From Pseudomonadota bacterium (GTDB taxonomy: Bacteria; Pseudomonadota; Gammaproteobacteria; Steroidobacterales; Steroidobacteraceae): a stretch of 7,443 nt of DNA. Below are positions 1-5,816 of the stretch, one piece after another. The notes beneath the pieces are model-generated. The model saw only the letters and a program-made list of their open reading frames with translations. It was not told the DNA's origin and ran no database searches. The stretch covers positions 1 to 7,443 of the forward strand of contig JAJXWE010000061.1 of the NCBI GenBank assembly GCA_021781775.1, written 5' to 3'. Each line of letters starts with the position of its first letter. Position 1 is the stretch's first letter. The translations under genes and the position numbers were made by a program.

Positions 1-525
1 GCGGACGCTCTCCGGGCTGTCGAGAATGTCGCGCAGTCCAAGTACCGTACGGGTTTCGGGAATCTCATTGCGGATGAGCGCTAGCGTGGAAAGCAGCTCG
101 CCGTTCATGCCTGCCGGAGCGTGATCGACCAGGAACACCTCGGGACGCTGTTCCTCGACGAGCTTCATAATGAGCGCCTCGCGGTATCCCTTGGTCAGCC
201 CGAACAGCTGACCGGATGCGCGTGCAGCGTAGCGCTCTGCTCCGGTCTTGATCACGGGCGGCAGTGGTTGCACATGCAGACCAGCGGGCAAGTTCCATTG
301 GCGGATTACCGGTGAACCGGTGAGCAGCCAAACTTCGAAAGGACTCTCGCTGCGCAACAGCTGATCGGCAATCGCCAGATTGCGCCGCAGGTGCCCCAAG
401 CCGAATGTGTCGTGCGAATAAATGCAGACCTTCGTCGCCGCCGCGCCGCCGCGTCCGGCGCCGACGATTCGCTGCGCATTGAAGGCGCGCTCCTGATGGT
501 CCCAGGCTGACACGTATTGATCCAC
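1..525 (-). CDS. Predicted glycosyltransferase, GT-B/MurG-like (COG4671 type), N-terminal part
   Basis: Partial gene; the C-terminal half lies beyond base 1 and 175 residues are visible. After about 30 poorly ordered residues comes a strand and glycine-rich loop, KVCIYSHDTFGLGHLRRNLA (residues 32-51). This is the hallmark of the predicted glycosyltransferases related to MurG, where the loop lies near the nucleotide-sugar or acceptor site. Later alternating strands and helices fit the N-terminal Rossmann-like domain: FEVWLLTGSP (63-72), a 'VIKTG' segment (91-95), and PEVFLVDHAPAGMNGEL (128-144). The start is GTG at 525, because an in-frame TGA sits immediately upstream (529-531). An AGGTGA ribosome site lies only 3 bases before this GTG, which is short. 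A second GTG at 513 would instead have 15 bases of spacing. Donor and acceptor sugars cannot be told from this half. Activity is probably cytoplasmic, in polysaccharide or glycolipid assembly (inference). Neighbouring genes that could define the pathway are outside the window. Confidence 0.82.
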   Translation of the reverse strand, partial: MDQYVSAWDHQERAFNAQRIVGAGRGGAAATKVCIYSHDTFGLGHLRRNLAIADQLLRSESPFEVWLLTGSPVIRQWNLPAGLHVQPLPPVIKTGAERYAARASGQLFGLTKGYREALIMKLVEEQRPEVFLVDHAPAGMNGELLSTLALIRNEIPETRTVLGLRDILDSPESVR

Positions 526-804
526 GCTTCACCTATCTGTCGAGTGCGACGTCCGAACTGCTCACGACCGGCTTGAACCGGTCGTTCTGATGGTGAGACG
601 GGTGCTGCGGTGAAGATCAATCGGTGCCGGCTGTTTTGTCGCCGTCTGGTAACAGAAGTGGCACGCCGAGATGCGGCGGACGCGTCCGGACGCCTCAGAA
701 CGCATCAGCAAGGAGACTGGAATTCGCCGAATGGCGACAGGTGCACGCCGGGGTCCACTGTTCTGACGGGTCGTCCCGCGAGCGTCGCCCTCAGGGCGAG
801 GTTC
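526..804. other. Non-coding gap between receptor gene and glycosyltransferase gene
   Basis: These 279 bases lie downstream of the receptor stop and upstream of the glycosyltransferase start. Reading frames crossing the gap give arginine-rich translations without recognisable domains, so I call no gene here. It holds a short GC dyad just after the receptor stop (CGCCC-TCA-GGGCG, 786-798), a 12-base perfect palindrome CGGACGCGTCCG (677-688), and a longer hairpin-type repeat at 564-585. I see no T-tract that would make any of these a standard intrinsic terminator. I see no convincing -35/-10 pair for the glycosyltransferase gene either. A promoter for that gene presumably lies here, given the distance from the operon above. 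Confidence 0.6.
564..585. repeat. Perfect inverted repeat 8-6-8 upstream of glycosyltransferase gene
   Basis: ACGACCGG and CCGGTCGT are exact reverse complements flanking CTTGAA. The element lies 39 to 60 bases upstream of the GTG at 525, so it falls in the likely promoter or 5' leader of the glycosyltransferase gene. No run of T follows on either strand, which argues against a standard terminator. It could be an operator or a leader hairpin. The dyad is seen directly; its function is inference. Confidence 0.5.
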
Positions 805-3111
805 TCAATAGTGCCAGCGCACGCCGAAGATGGGCGTCAGTTCCAGCCACGGCGAACGTGCCCCCGTAAGTGTGTAGACACCCGATTCGGACCGACTGAC
901 CGAGTAGCTGTAGCAGCAAGCACTCGAGGAATTAGTGGCGTCATAGAGATCGACGAAGGCCTGGAATGTTCCACCGGCGAGACGATGCTGCCAGCTGACC
1001 CTCAGGTCGAGCGTCAGGAACGCTTGCAGCCGCGCACTGTCGTAGGGACCGAAGGCGATCCGGGCTGCACTCGGGATCGTCCAGGTCGAGGACGACGCCA
1101 CCAGCGGAGTGTAGGGCCAACCGCTGTGCCACGTGAGTGAGGCGGCGGTGGCAAATGGGGCGTGGTGCCACAGCGCGTTGATCTTGATCGCGTTGGGTTC
1201 GTTCCATGCGCGCGGAATCCATAGGCCACCAACCTGATCCTGGGCGTGCGACCATGCGTAGGAAATGGTGCCGCTCAGTGCTCGGGACGGATCTGTCGCG
1301 AAGCTCAATTCGGCGCCGTACATCCGCGAGCGCTGCGCGAACACGTGAAAGTGATCGACCGCCAGCTCTGGCAACAATGGAAACGGCGAGAACGCGTAGG
1401 CCGAGTAGCTGGAGGAGGTGCCTTCGTCCTTGTAATACAGTTCCGCGCGGGCGGCACTTCGGTTCAGGAAGCGGTGATCGATCCCTAGATCCGTCTGGGT
1501 CACGCGCCGCACGTCCTGGGGATCGAATCGACCTTTCTCGAGGTGCGGATCGAGCACGTTCGCCTGGGATTCCTGGCCCCAGCCGAGCCGCAGTGTGGTT
1601 CGCCGCGCCAGCAGGTAGCGCAGGTTCGCCCGCACGTTCCACTGGGCGTCTCCCGTCTTGCCGATGTAACGTCGCGCATTGCGCCGTATTCCCAGGTCGA
1701 TCGTCGTGCGGGAGTTAGCCTGCCACCGCGCAGACCCGTAGACAGCATAAGTGATGGCGTGCGCCGAGAGAGCTTCGTTTGCCGATACGGTGTTCACGGG
1801 CTGTAGCCCCGGGTAGAACGGCGGGGCAAACACCGCCGAGCCGAACGACATGTCGACCAGCTCCACCCAGCTGGCCTGGGCACCGAGATGCCAGTACCAG
1901 CGGGCCGTCGGTGCATCGCGCAGCTCCTCGCGCAAGGTGTCTATCGAATGCCAGCTATGCTCGAAGAGCGATCCGGTCACGATGTTCGGCATCTCCACCG
2001 CGCCATTGACATTCTCGTGGGACTGCTCCACTGAGAGCACAGTGGCACTGGTCATGCCGCCGAGGAAACGATGATCCAGCCGCAGCCAACCGTAGTACTC
2101 GCCGCCGGAGATCCCTTTGTTCTCGGTGTCCTGGGAGCCGAAGTAACTTCGGTGATCGTCGATGGCGAGAATACCGGCAGCCAGGCGCGTGCGTGCATCC
2201 GCCAGCCAGGTCGCGTGCACGATCAGGTCATTCAGCGTCGGAGCGCCGATGCCCGACTCGACCCAGCCGACCGGCGAGAACTGGTTCTGTAGGCGCAGAT
2301 CGGCGAACACGGTGCCGCGGCCGTGATCGTAGGGCGTCCCGGCCATTGCACTAGCGCCCTGTTCGGACAGCTGCAGATCGACCGTCGGACGCGTGATCTG
2401 CCGCGGCCGCATGTTCACGACGCCGCCGACTGCGTTGCCGTACTTGATCGGCGCGATGCCCGTCCACGCGGTGACCGAGTCGACCGCCATCGGATCAACC
2501 GGGCTGAACAGGCTCTGCAGCTCCTTCAGGTGATACGGCTCGTGCAGCGTCACCCCATCGTATCGGTACAGGACCTCATCGTCCCGGCTGCCGCGCACGT
2601 GCGTACGCGCGGTGTAGCCGGCGGCGGTCGTCCCTGGAATGACCTGCAGCGTACGCACCGCGTCGTTGTGGGTCTCGGGAGAATTCTCGAGGGCGGCCCG
2701 GTTCTCGGTCCGATTGGACGAGATGCTAGTGCGGTACCGGCTGGTCTGGACGACCACCTCGTTCAGCTGCGCCGTCGGCAGTGCGGGCTGCGGCCGGCGC
2801 GCCGCCGCTGAAGCGGGTCGAGGCGCGAACACGATGACGTAGGCTCCGCCGGTCACACGATGCGCGGCGAGCCCTAGGGGCCCGAGCAGCGAATGCAGCT
2901 GCTGCATCGCCGTGCCGCCCTCCTGGACCGGATGCCGCGCGCGCAGGTCCGGCGGGACGACCTGCGAGCTGTAGATGAGACGTATTCCGGTCTTCGCGAT
3001 GCGCTCGAGAACTCTGGAAACCAGGGGATGCTCGGCATGAGCGCCGGCGGCCGCGGCCCAGGGCCCTGCCAGCAGCAGGACCGCGGCCCAGAGATATCTA
3101 GCGAATCGCAA
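805..3111 (-). CDS. TonB-dependent outer-membrane receptor with STN signalling domain (FecA-like transducer)
   Basis: 768 residues. A signal peptide (about 1-26, hydrophobic core AVLLLAGPWAAAAGAHA) ends in an AHA cleavage site. An STN domain (about 28-95) follows, the periplasmic signalling domain of receptors that talk to FecR-type regulators. After an Ala/Pro linker comes LNEVVVQTSRY (116-126), typical of the TonB-box/plug entry. The plug (about 140-240) includes VIPGT, THVRGSRDDEVLYRYDGV and YGNAVGGVVNMRPR. The rest is a 22-strand-type barrel (about 245-768) ending in an aromatic residue (VRWHY), as needed for outer-membrane insertion. The start is TTG at 3111: an in-frame TGA lies directly upstream and no ATG or GTG lies nearby. 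Only a weak GGCGG ribosome site precedes it. The gene begins 28 bases after the fecR-like stop, so it is probably co-transcribed and perhaps translationally coupled. The ligand cannot be deduced; siderophore, heme, vitamin B12 or glycan are all possible. Two adjacent cysteines (732-733) lie in a late barrel loop. Confidence 0.9.
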   Translation of the reverse strand: MRFARYLWAAVLLLAGPWAAAAGAHAEHPLVSRVLERIAKTGIRLIYSSQVVPPDLRARHPVQEGGTAMQQLHSLLGPLGLAAHRVTGGAYVIVFAPRPASAAARRPQPALPTAQLNEVVVQTSRYRTSISSNRTENRAALENSPETHNDAVRTLQVIPGTTAAGYTARTHVRGSRDDEVLYRYDGVTLHEPYHLKELQSLFSPVDPMAVDSVTAWTGIAPIKYGNAVGGVVNMRPRQITRPTVDLQLSEQGASAMAGTPYDHGRGTVFADLRLQNQFSPVGWVESGIGAPTLNDLIVHATWLADARTRLAAGILAIDDHRSYFGSQDTENKGISGGEYYGWLRLDHRFLGGMTSATVLSVEQSHENVNGAVEMPNIVTGSLFEHSWHSIDTLREELRDAPTARWYWHLGAQASWVELVDMSFGSAVFAPPFYPGLQPVNTVSANEALSAHAITYAVYGSARWQANSRTTIDLGIRRNARRYIGKTGDAQWNVRANLRYLLARRTTLRLGWGQESQANVLDPHLEKGRFDPQDVRRVTQTDLGIDHRFLNRSAARAELYYKDEGTSSSYSAYAFSPFPLLPELAVDHFHVFAQRSRMYGAELSFATDPSRALSGTISYAWSHAQDQVGGLWIPRAWNEPNAIKINALWHHAPFATAASLTWHSGWPYTPLVASSSTWTIPSAARIAFGPYDSARLQAFLTLDLRVSWQHRLAGGTFQAFVDLYDATNSSSACCYSYSVSRSESGVYTLTGARSPWLELTPIFGVRWHY

Positions 3112-3139
3112 TCAGAACCGCCGTCTCGCGTCCAGCTCC

Positions 3140-4150
3140 TCAGTCCGCTCGAACACGCATGCGGATGCGCAGCTCGCCCGGGATCTTCGTATCATATTCA
3201 AAACGGGTGCTCGCCATGACCGCATCGAGCGCCTGATCGGGCGTCATGCCGGCGACGCTGCCGGACAGCACGGTATGCTTGACGGCAGTGGCAGTCCCGG
3301 GTCCGAGCAGCACGAGCTTCACTCCCATCTCCCGCGCATACCAGCTGAGAAAATCCGAAAGCGGACGGCCGTCGATCGGCAGGTCCGGAACCAGCGCGTT
3401 CGCCCAGGCCCAATCCGGGCCGTAGGGGCTGACCGACAGACGCTGAATTCCTCCCCCACGCTGCACGTCCACGCCCTGGCCGGCGCTGAGCCGCTGCGCC
3501 TGGCCAGAAACCTCCTTCACTCGGACGTGACCACTGCGCACGCTCACCGCCATACCTTGCCGATCAACCACGACCTGGAATTGGGTCCCGAGGTGCGAGA
3601 TTCGTCCGAAGGGCGTCTCGACGATGAGCGGCGGCGCGGACTCGCGCGAGTCGCTCGTCTCAACGTAGATGCGACCGCCCGTCAACCGCACATGGCCACC
3701 CGCTCCGATCCGCAGGCTGCTGCCCGGGCCGACGCGCATCGATTCATCGGCGACAGTCATCAGCACGAATCCGTTGTGCGCCGTGCGCACCGTGGTGCCG
3801 AGCGGCAGGCGACTGCCGGCCGCGATCAGCTCCCGATCATGCGCGACGGTCACCGTCACGTTGCCCCGCACCGCAAGCAGCGTCGCATCCGCCGGAATCG
3901 CCCGGGCCTGCTGGCGCAGTGCGATCCACATGGCGCCGCCGGTGACTGCGACCAGCGATGCGGCGAGCGCCAGCCAGCGCACGCGCCGCCGCGCATTGCG
4001 TTGCGCGACGGATTCCTGCCAGGCGCGCTCGACCGCGCTGCGCACGCTCGCCTCAATCTGGGCCGCCGGCTCAGGTCGCGGGCCGGCGGCGGCGATCAGC
4101 CGGCCGATCTCGTCCGGTCCGCCCGCTCGCGGATCTCGCTCATCATTCAT
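3140..4150 (-). CDS. FecR-like inner-membrane anti-sigma/sigma-regulator protein
   Basis: 336 residues, one membrane pass. The cytoplasmic N-terminus (1-57) contains 'AAAGPRPEPAAQ' (20-31) and an amphipathic helix (32-50), a layout seen in FecR-type regulators of this style. This is the part expected to bind the sigma factor. The transmembrane helix is about 58-78 (RWLALAASLVAVTGGAMWIAL), preceded by positive residues NARRRVR. The periplasmic FecR domain spans about 90-215, with LPLGTTVRTAHNGFVLM, GRIYVET and TPFGRISHLGTQFQV. The C-terminal segment (258-332) has an STN-like pattern: PLSDFLSWYAREMGVKLVLL, then MTPDQALDAVM and a closing strand LRIRM. In the known family this region meets the receptor's own STN domain. 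The ATG at 4150 overlaps the sigma-factor stop as ATGA, with a GGGGGAG ribosome site (4155-4161) inside the sigma gene, so translation is coupled. Whether it acts as a pure anti-sigma or also as an activator, as FecR does, cannot be told. Confidence 0.9.
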   Translation of the reverse strand: MNDERDPRAGGPDEIGRLIAAAGPRPEPAAQIEASVRSAVERAWQESVAQRNARRRVRWLALAASLVAVTGGAMWIALRQQARAIPADATLLAVRGNVTVTVAHDRELIAAGSRLPLGTTVRTAHNGFVLMTVADESMRVGPGSSLRIGAGGHVRLTGGRIYVETSDSRESAPPLIVETPFGRISHLGTQFQVVVDRQGMAVSVRSGHVRVKEVSGQAQRLSAGQGVDVQRGGGIQRLSVSPYGPDWAWANALVPDLPIDGRPLSDFLSWYAREMGVKLVLLGPGTATAVKHTVLSGSVAGMTPDQALDAVMASTRFEYDTKIPGELRIRMRVRAD

Positions 4151-4752
4151 TTCGCTCCCCCAGGACTCGGTAACAATGCACTCCCAACCTCCCGGAACGC
4201 CTGCCGAGCACGGGCGAGCAGGGATTGAACGGAGATGACGCTGACGCCGAGCCGCGCCGCGATCGCCTCCACAGACAAATCTTCCAGATATTTCAACTCC
4301 AGCACCTTGGCATAGCGGCTGGGCAGGTAATCGAGCGCCGCGTGCACCCGCGCGGCGAGGTCCTCACGCTGGGCCACCGCCTCCGGTTCGCAGGCCGCAT
4401 CGGCAGGAATGGACTCCAGAATCGCCCGGTTGTTCGGATCGTCTTCCAGCTCGACCAGGCGGTGGACGTAGGTTCGCTCGCGCGTGAGACGGGCGAGGTG
4501 GTCGGAGAGTTCGCGGCGCGTGATCTGGCAGAGCCACGTGAACAGGCTCGCCTCACCGCGATACGTCTCCAGACGGCGCACCCCGCGCGTCAGTGCTGCC
4601 TGGACGATATCCCGTGCCGCCTCCGGGTCGTCGCCGACGCGACGCACTGTGAAGCGGAACAGTCGCGGAAAATAATCGTCGAAGAATTCCTGAAACGCCG
4701 CTTGATCGCGCGACATCAGTCGACCAACCAGCTTTATGTCCTCTGCATGCAT
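4147..4752 (-). CDS. ECF-type RNA polymerase sigma factor (FecI-like, cell-surface signalling)
   Basis: 201 residues with the two-domain plan of ECF sigma factors. Region 2 is about 22-89: EFFDDYFPRLFRFTVRRVGD, then DIVQAALTRGVRRLETYRGEASLFTWLCQITRREL, which carries the -10-reading and core-binding helices. Region 4 is about 134-186: AALDYLPSRYAKVLELKYLEDLSVEAIAARLGVSVISVQSLLARARQAF, whose helix-turn-helix reads the -35 element. The linker (about 90-133) is acidic and longer than in minimal ECF factors. The ATG at 4752 is the only reasonable start, because an in-frame TAA lies a short way upstream and no other start codon intervenes. No strong ribosome site is visible. The gene opens the sigma/FecR/receptor operon and overlaps the regulator by 4 bases. 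It presumably directs transcription of the receptor and possibly unlinked targets. No Fur-box-like AT-rich repeat is visible upstream, so iron control is not evident. Confidence 0.92.
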   Translation of the reverse strand: MHAEDIKLVGRLMSRDQAAFQEFFDDYFPRLFRFTVRRVGDDPEAARDIVQAALTRGVRRLETYRGEASLFTWLCQITRRELSDHLARLTRERTYVHRLVELEDDPNNRAILESIPADAACEPEAVAQREDLAARVHAALDYLPSRYAKVLELKYLEDLSVEAIAARLGVSVISVQSLLARARQAFREVGSALLPSPGGAK

Positions 4753-4781
4753 CGACGGTTCTCGCGACTCGCGCTTCTCGT

Positions 4782-4809
4782 ATTAGAGGGGGGACAACCG
4801 GCGGATCAA
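4782..4809 (-). promoter_or_regulatory. Putative sigma70-type promoter of the ECF sigma operon
   Basis: On the minus strand TTGATC (-35, 4809-4804) and TCTAAT (-10, 4787-4782) are separated by 16 bases, including a run of six C. The match is 4/6 and 5/6 to TTGACA and TATAAT. The predicted start is near 4775, giving a leader of about 23 bases before the ATG at 4752. The elements are visible; their use is inferred. Confidence 0.5.
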
Positions 4810-4847
4810 TCGCCCGAACGCGCAGTTTGCCGCCGGTGCAGGTCTGG

Positions 4848-4865
4848 GCGGACTGCACAGTCCGC
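4848..4865. promoter_or_regulatory. 18-bp dyad, possible operator upstream of the ECF sigma operon
   Basis: GCGGACTG-CA-CAGTCCGC is a perfect 8+8 inverted repeat with a two-base centre. It lies 39 bases upstream of the proposed -35 element and about 60 bases downstream of the stop of the small membrane-protein gene. The lack of a following T-run on either strand argues against an intrinsic terminator. It could still form a 7-bp stem with a tetraloop in RNA. An upstream binding site for a regulator of the sigma operon is the favoured reading (inference). Confidence 0.4.
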
Positions 4866-4927
4866 TCTGCCGCTATCCGGGATCTCGAGGGCGAGTTATG
4901 GACGGCGCCGGCCGAGGGGCCAGAGCT

Positions 4928-5089
4928 TCAGCCAAGCCATTGATCGAAGAGCTTGTAGCCCCAGTAGAGGCCAAAGCCGCTGCCGATGCAACTGAGAACG
5001 ATGGCCGTACCGATGCCGATGTACGCCCCGACCGACCACCCGATCGAGCCGAGTACCGTCGTGCCGATGAATGCGAAAATCTTGCGCAT
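4928..5089 (-). CDS. Small glycine-rich two-helix membrane protein, uncharacterised
   Basis: 53 residues from the ATG at 5089, beginning MRKIFAFIGTT. Two hydrophobic helices are evident: about 4-22 (IFAFIGTTVLGSIGWSVGA) and about 24-45 (IGIGTAIVLSCIGSGFGLYWGY). A short polar tail KLFDQWLG follows. Repeated small residues spaced as GxxxG (for example GSIGWSVGAYIGIG and GSGFG) suggest tight helix packing. It resembles widespread short bacterial membrane proteins that start M(K/R)K-x-(F/L)-A-x-IG and have no assigned function; that resemblance is from memory. In-frame ATGs at 5095 and 5104 are alternative starts. None has a strong ribosome site, so I take the one matching the expected N-terminus. 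The frame extends further upstream, but that translation is arginine-rich and non-membrane and is likely spurious. The gene stands alone, 195 bases after the marR stop and 175 bases before the sigma gene. An independent promoter is likely but I cannot place one. Confidence 0.65.
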   Translation of the reverse strand: MRKIFAFIGTTVLGSIGWSVGAYIGIGTAIVLSCIGSGFGLYWGYKLFDQWLG

Positions 5090-5284
5090 GATCATGCTCT
5101 GCATACCCGCGACCGACCCCGACCGCGAGGAACTGCGCCACACATCGCCTCGCCGGGGTCGGCGCACGCGCGAAAGCTCGCCCCCTGCCCCCGTCCTGTG
5201 AGGGCCCGCCCTTGCACGGACGCCTCCACGGCAAAATAGTTCTCGCCCGCCGGTAAGCGCAACGCAGAACCGCCAAGTATCAGT

Positions 5285-5740
5285 TCAAGACGAAAGGCCG
5301 AGTCGGCTCGCCAGCGTGCCGAACAGCGGGGCGATACGCCGCAATTCGGCACGATGGACGGAGGACAGTTCCGCCAATACGCGCTCACCGGCCGGCGTCA
5401 GCGCGAGAATGGCGCGCCGGCGGTCATGGGCATCGCTCTGGCGTCGCAGGTAGCCGCTCTCGACCATCCGGTCCACGAGCTCGACGGCACTGTGGTGACG
5501 GATCACCAGCCGCGCGGCCAGATCGCCCACCGTCACCGCCCCGCCGCCCGGGAACCCCTTGATCGCAAGCAGCGCCTGGTGCTGCCGCGGCGCGAGCCCG
5601 GCGGCCTGCGCCGCCTCGGCGCTGAAGGTGAGAAAGCGCGCCAGCACGTGGCGGAATTCCGCGAGCAGCTGATAGTCCACGAGCGACAGCTCGCGCACGC
5701 GAGTCCGGTCAGTCGCAGGCCGCTTGACGGTGGAAGTCAT
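5285..5740 (-). CDS. MarR-family winged-helix transcriptional regulator
   Basis: 151 residues, a typical MarR length. Helices at about 20-48 and 120-148 form the dimerisation part. The DNA-binding winged helix spans about 49-118: LAPRQHQALLAIKGF, VTVGDLAARLVIRHHSAVELVDRMVESGYLRR (recognition helix about 81-93), then the wing DAHDRRRAILALTPAG with the characteristic D-x-x-D-R-R-R. There is no cysteine, so OhrR-style thiol sensing is excluded; the ligand is unknown. The ATG at 5740 is chosen because AGGAG lies 6 bases upstream and the protein then begins just before the family domain. Longer in-frame reading upstream to 5920 would run into the divergent gene and is rejected. It is divergent from the CLC gene with 76 bases between, and a palindrome in that interval is the obvious operator. 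It therefore most likely represses itself and the CLC gene. Confidence 0.92.
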   Translation of the reverse strand: MTSTVKRPATDRTRVRELSLVDYQLLAEFRHVLARFLTFSAEAAQAAGLAPRQHQALLAIKGFPGGGAVTVGDLAARLVIRHHSAVELVDRMVESGYLRRQSDAHDRRRAILALTPAGERVLAELSSVHRAELRRIAPLFGTLASRLGLSS

Positions 5741-5746
5741 GAACCG

Positions 5747-5751
5747 CTCCT
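5747..5751 (-). promoter_or_regulatory. Strong ribosome-binding site of the marR gene
   Basis: AGGAG on the minus strand, 6 bases before the ATG at 5740. It fixes that start over upstream in-frame candidates. Confidence 0.8.
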
Positions 5752-5752
5752 G

Positions 5753-5781
5753 TTGAAGTATATCGTAATACGATGTATTTT
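5753..5781 (+). promoter_or_regulatory. Putative promoter of the CLC gene
   Basis: TTGAAG (5753-5758), a 17-base spacer, then TATTTT (5776-5781). Both hexamers match consensus at 4/6 with ideal spacing. A start near 5788 would give a leader of about 29 bases before the ATG at 5817. The spacer is the MarR-type palindrome, so a bound repressor would block the polymerase. Confidence 0.5.
5759..5777. promoter_or_regulatory. Palindromic MarR operator between marR and the CLC gene
   Basis: The core ATCGTA-A-TACGAT (5762-5774) is a perfect 6+6 inverted repeat around a single A. Outer bases extend it to TATATCGTAATACGATGTA with one mismatched pair. Length, AT-richness and position fit the operators usually bound by MarR dimers. 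It lies 19 to 37 bases upstream of the marR ATG and inside the inferred promoter of the divergent gene, so one site could control both. Binding is inferred, not shown. Confidence 0.72.
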
Positions 5782-5816
5782 CCCGGCGCCCCGCCCGCAA
5801 CCCATCGCATCCACTC

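Noticed and set aside
65..532. 155-residue minus-strand frame beginning GTG at 532
   Set aside because: Arg-rich shadow of the glycosyltransferase frame, which carries the HDTFGLGHLRR motif in the neighbouring phase.
677..688. CGGACGCGTCCG palindrome
   Set aside because: A perfect 12-base palindrome, but such GC-only palindromes are frequent in GC-rich DNA and nothing in its position gives it a role.
786..798. CGCCC-TCA-GGGCG as a terminator after the receptor gene
   Set aside because: Only a 5-bp stem and no T-run follows on the minus strand. Recorded only as a weak dyad; factor-dependent termination is possible.
3191..3196. TATGAT on the minus strand inside the fecR-like gene as a promoter for the receptor gene
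   Set aside because: A good -10 match, but no acceptable -35 at 16-18 bases. The bases encode conserved-looking residues of the STN-like tail.
3275..4228. 317-residue plus-strand frame opposite the fecR-like gene
   Set aside because: Antisense shadow. The minus-strand frame has a membrane helix, FecR domain and operon overlap; this one has nothing.
5757..5762. TATACT as the -10 element for marR on the minus strand
   Set aside because: It matches 5/6, but transcription would begin near 5750, inside the AGGAG ribosome site, and no -35 is present at the right distance. The true marR promoter remains unplaced.
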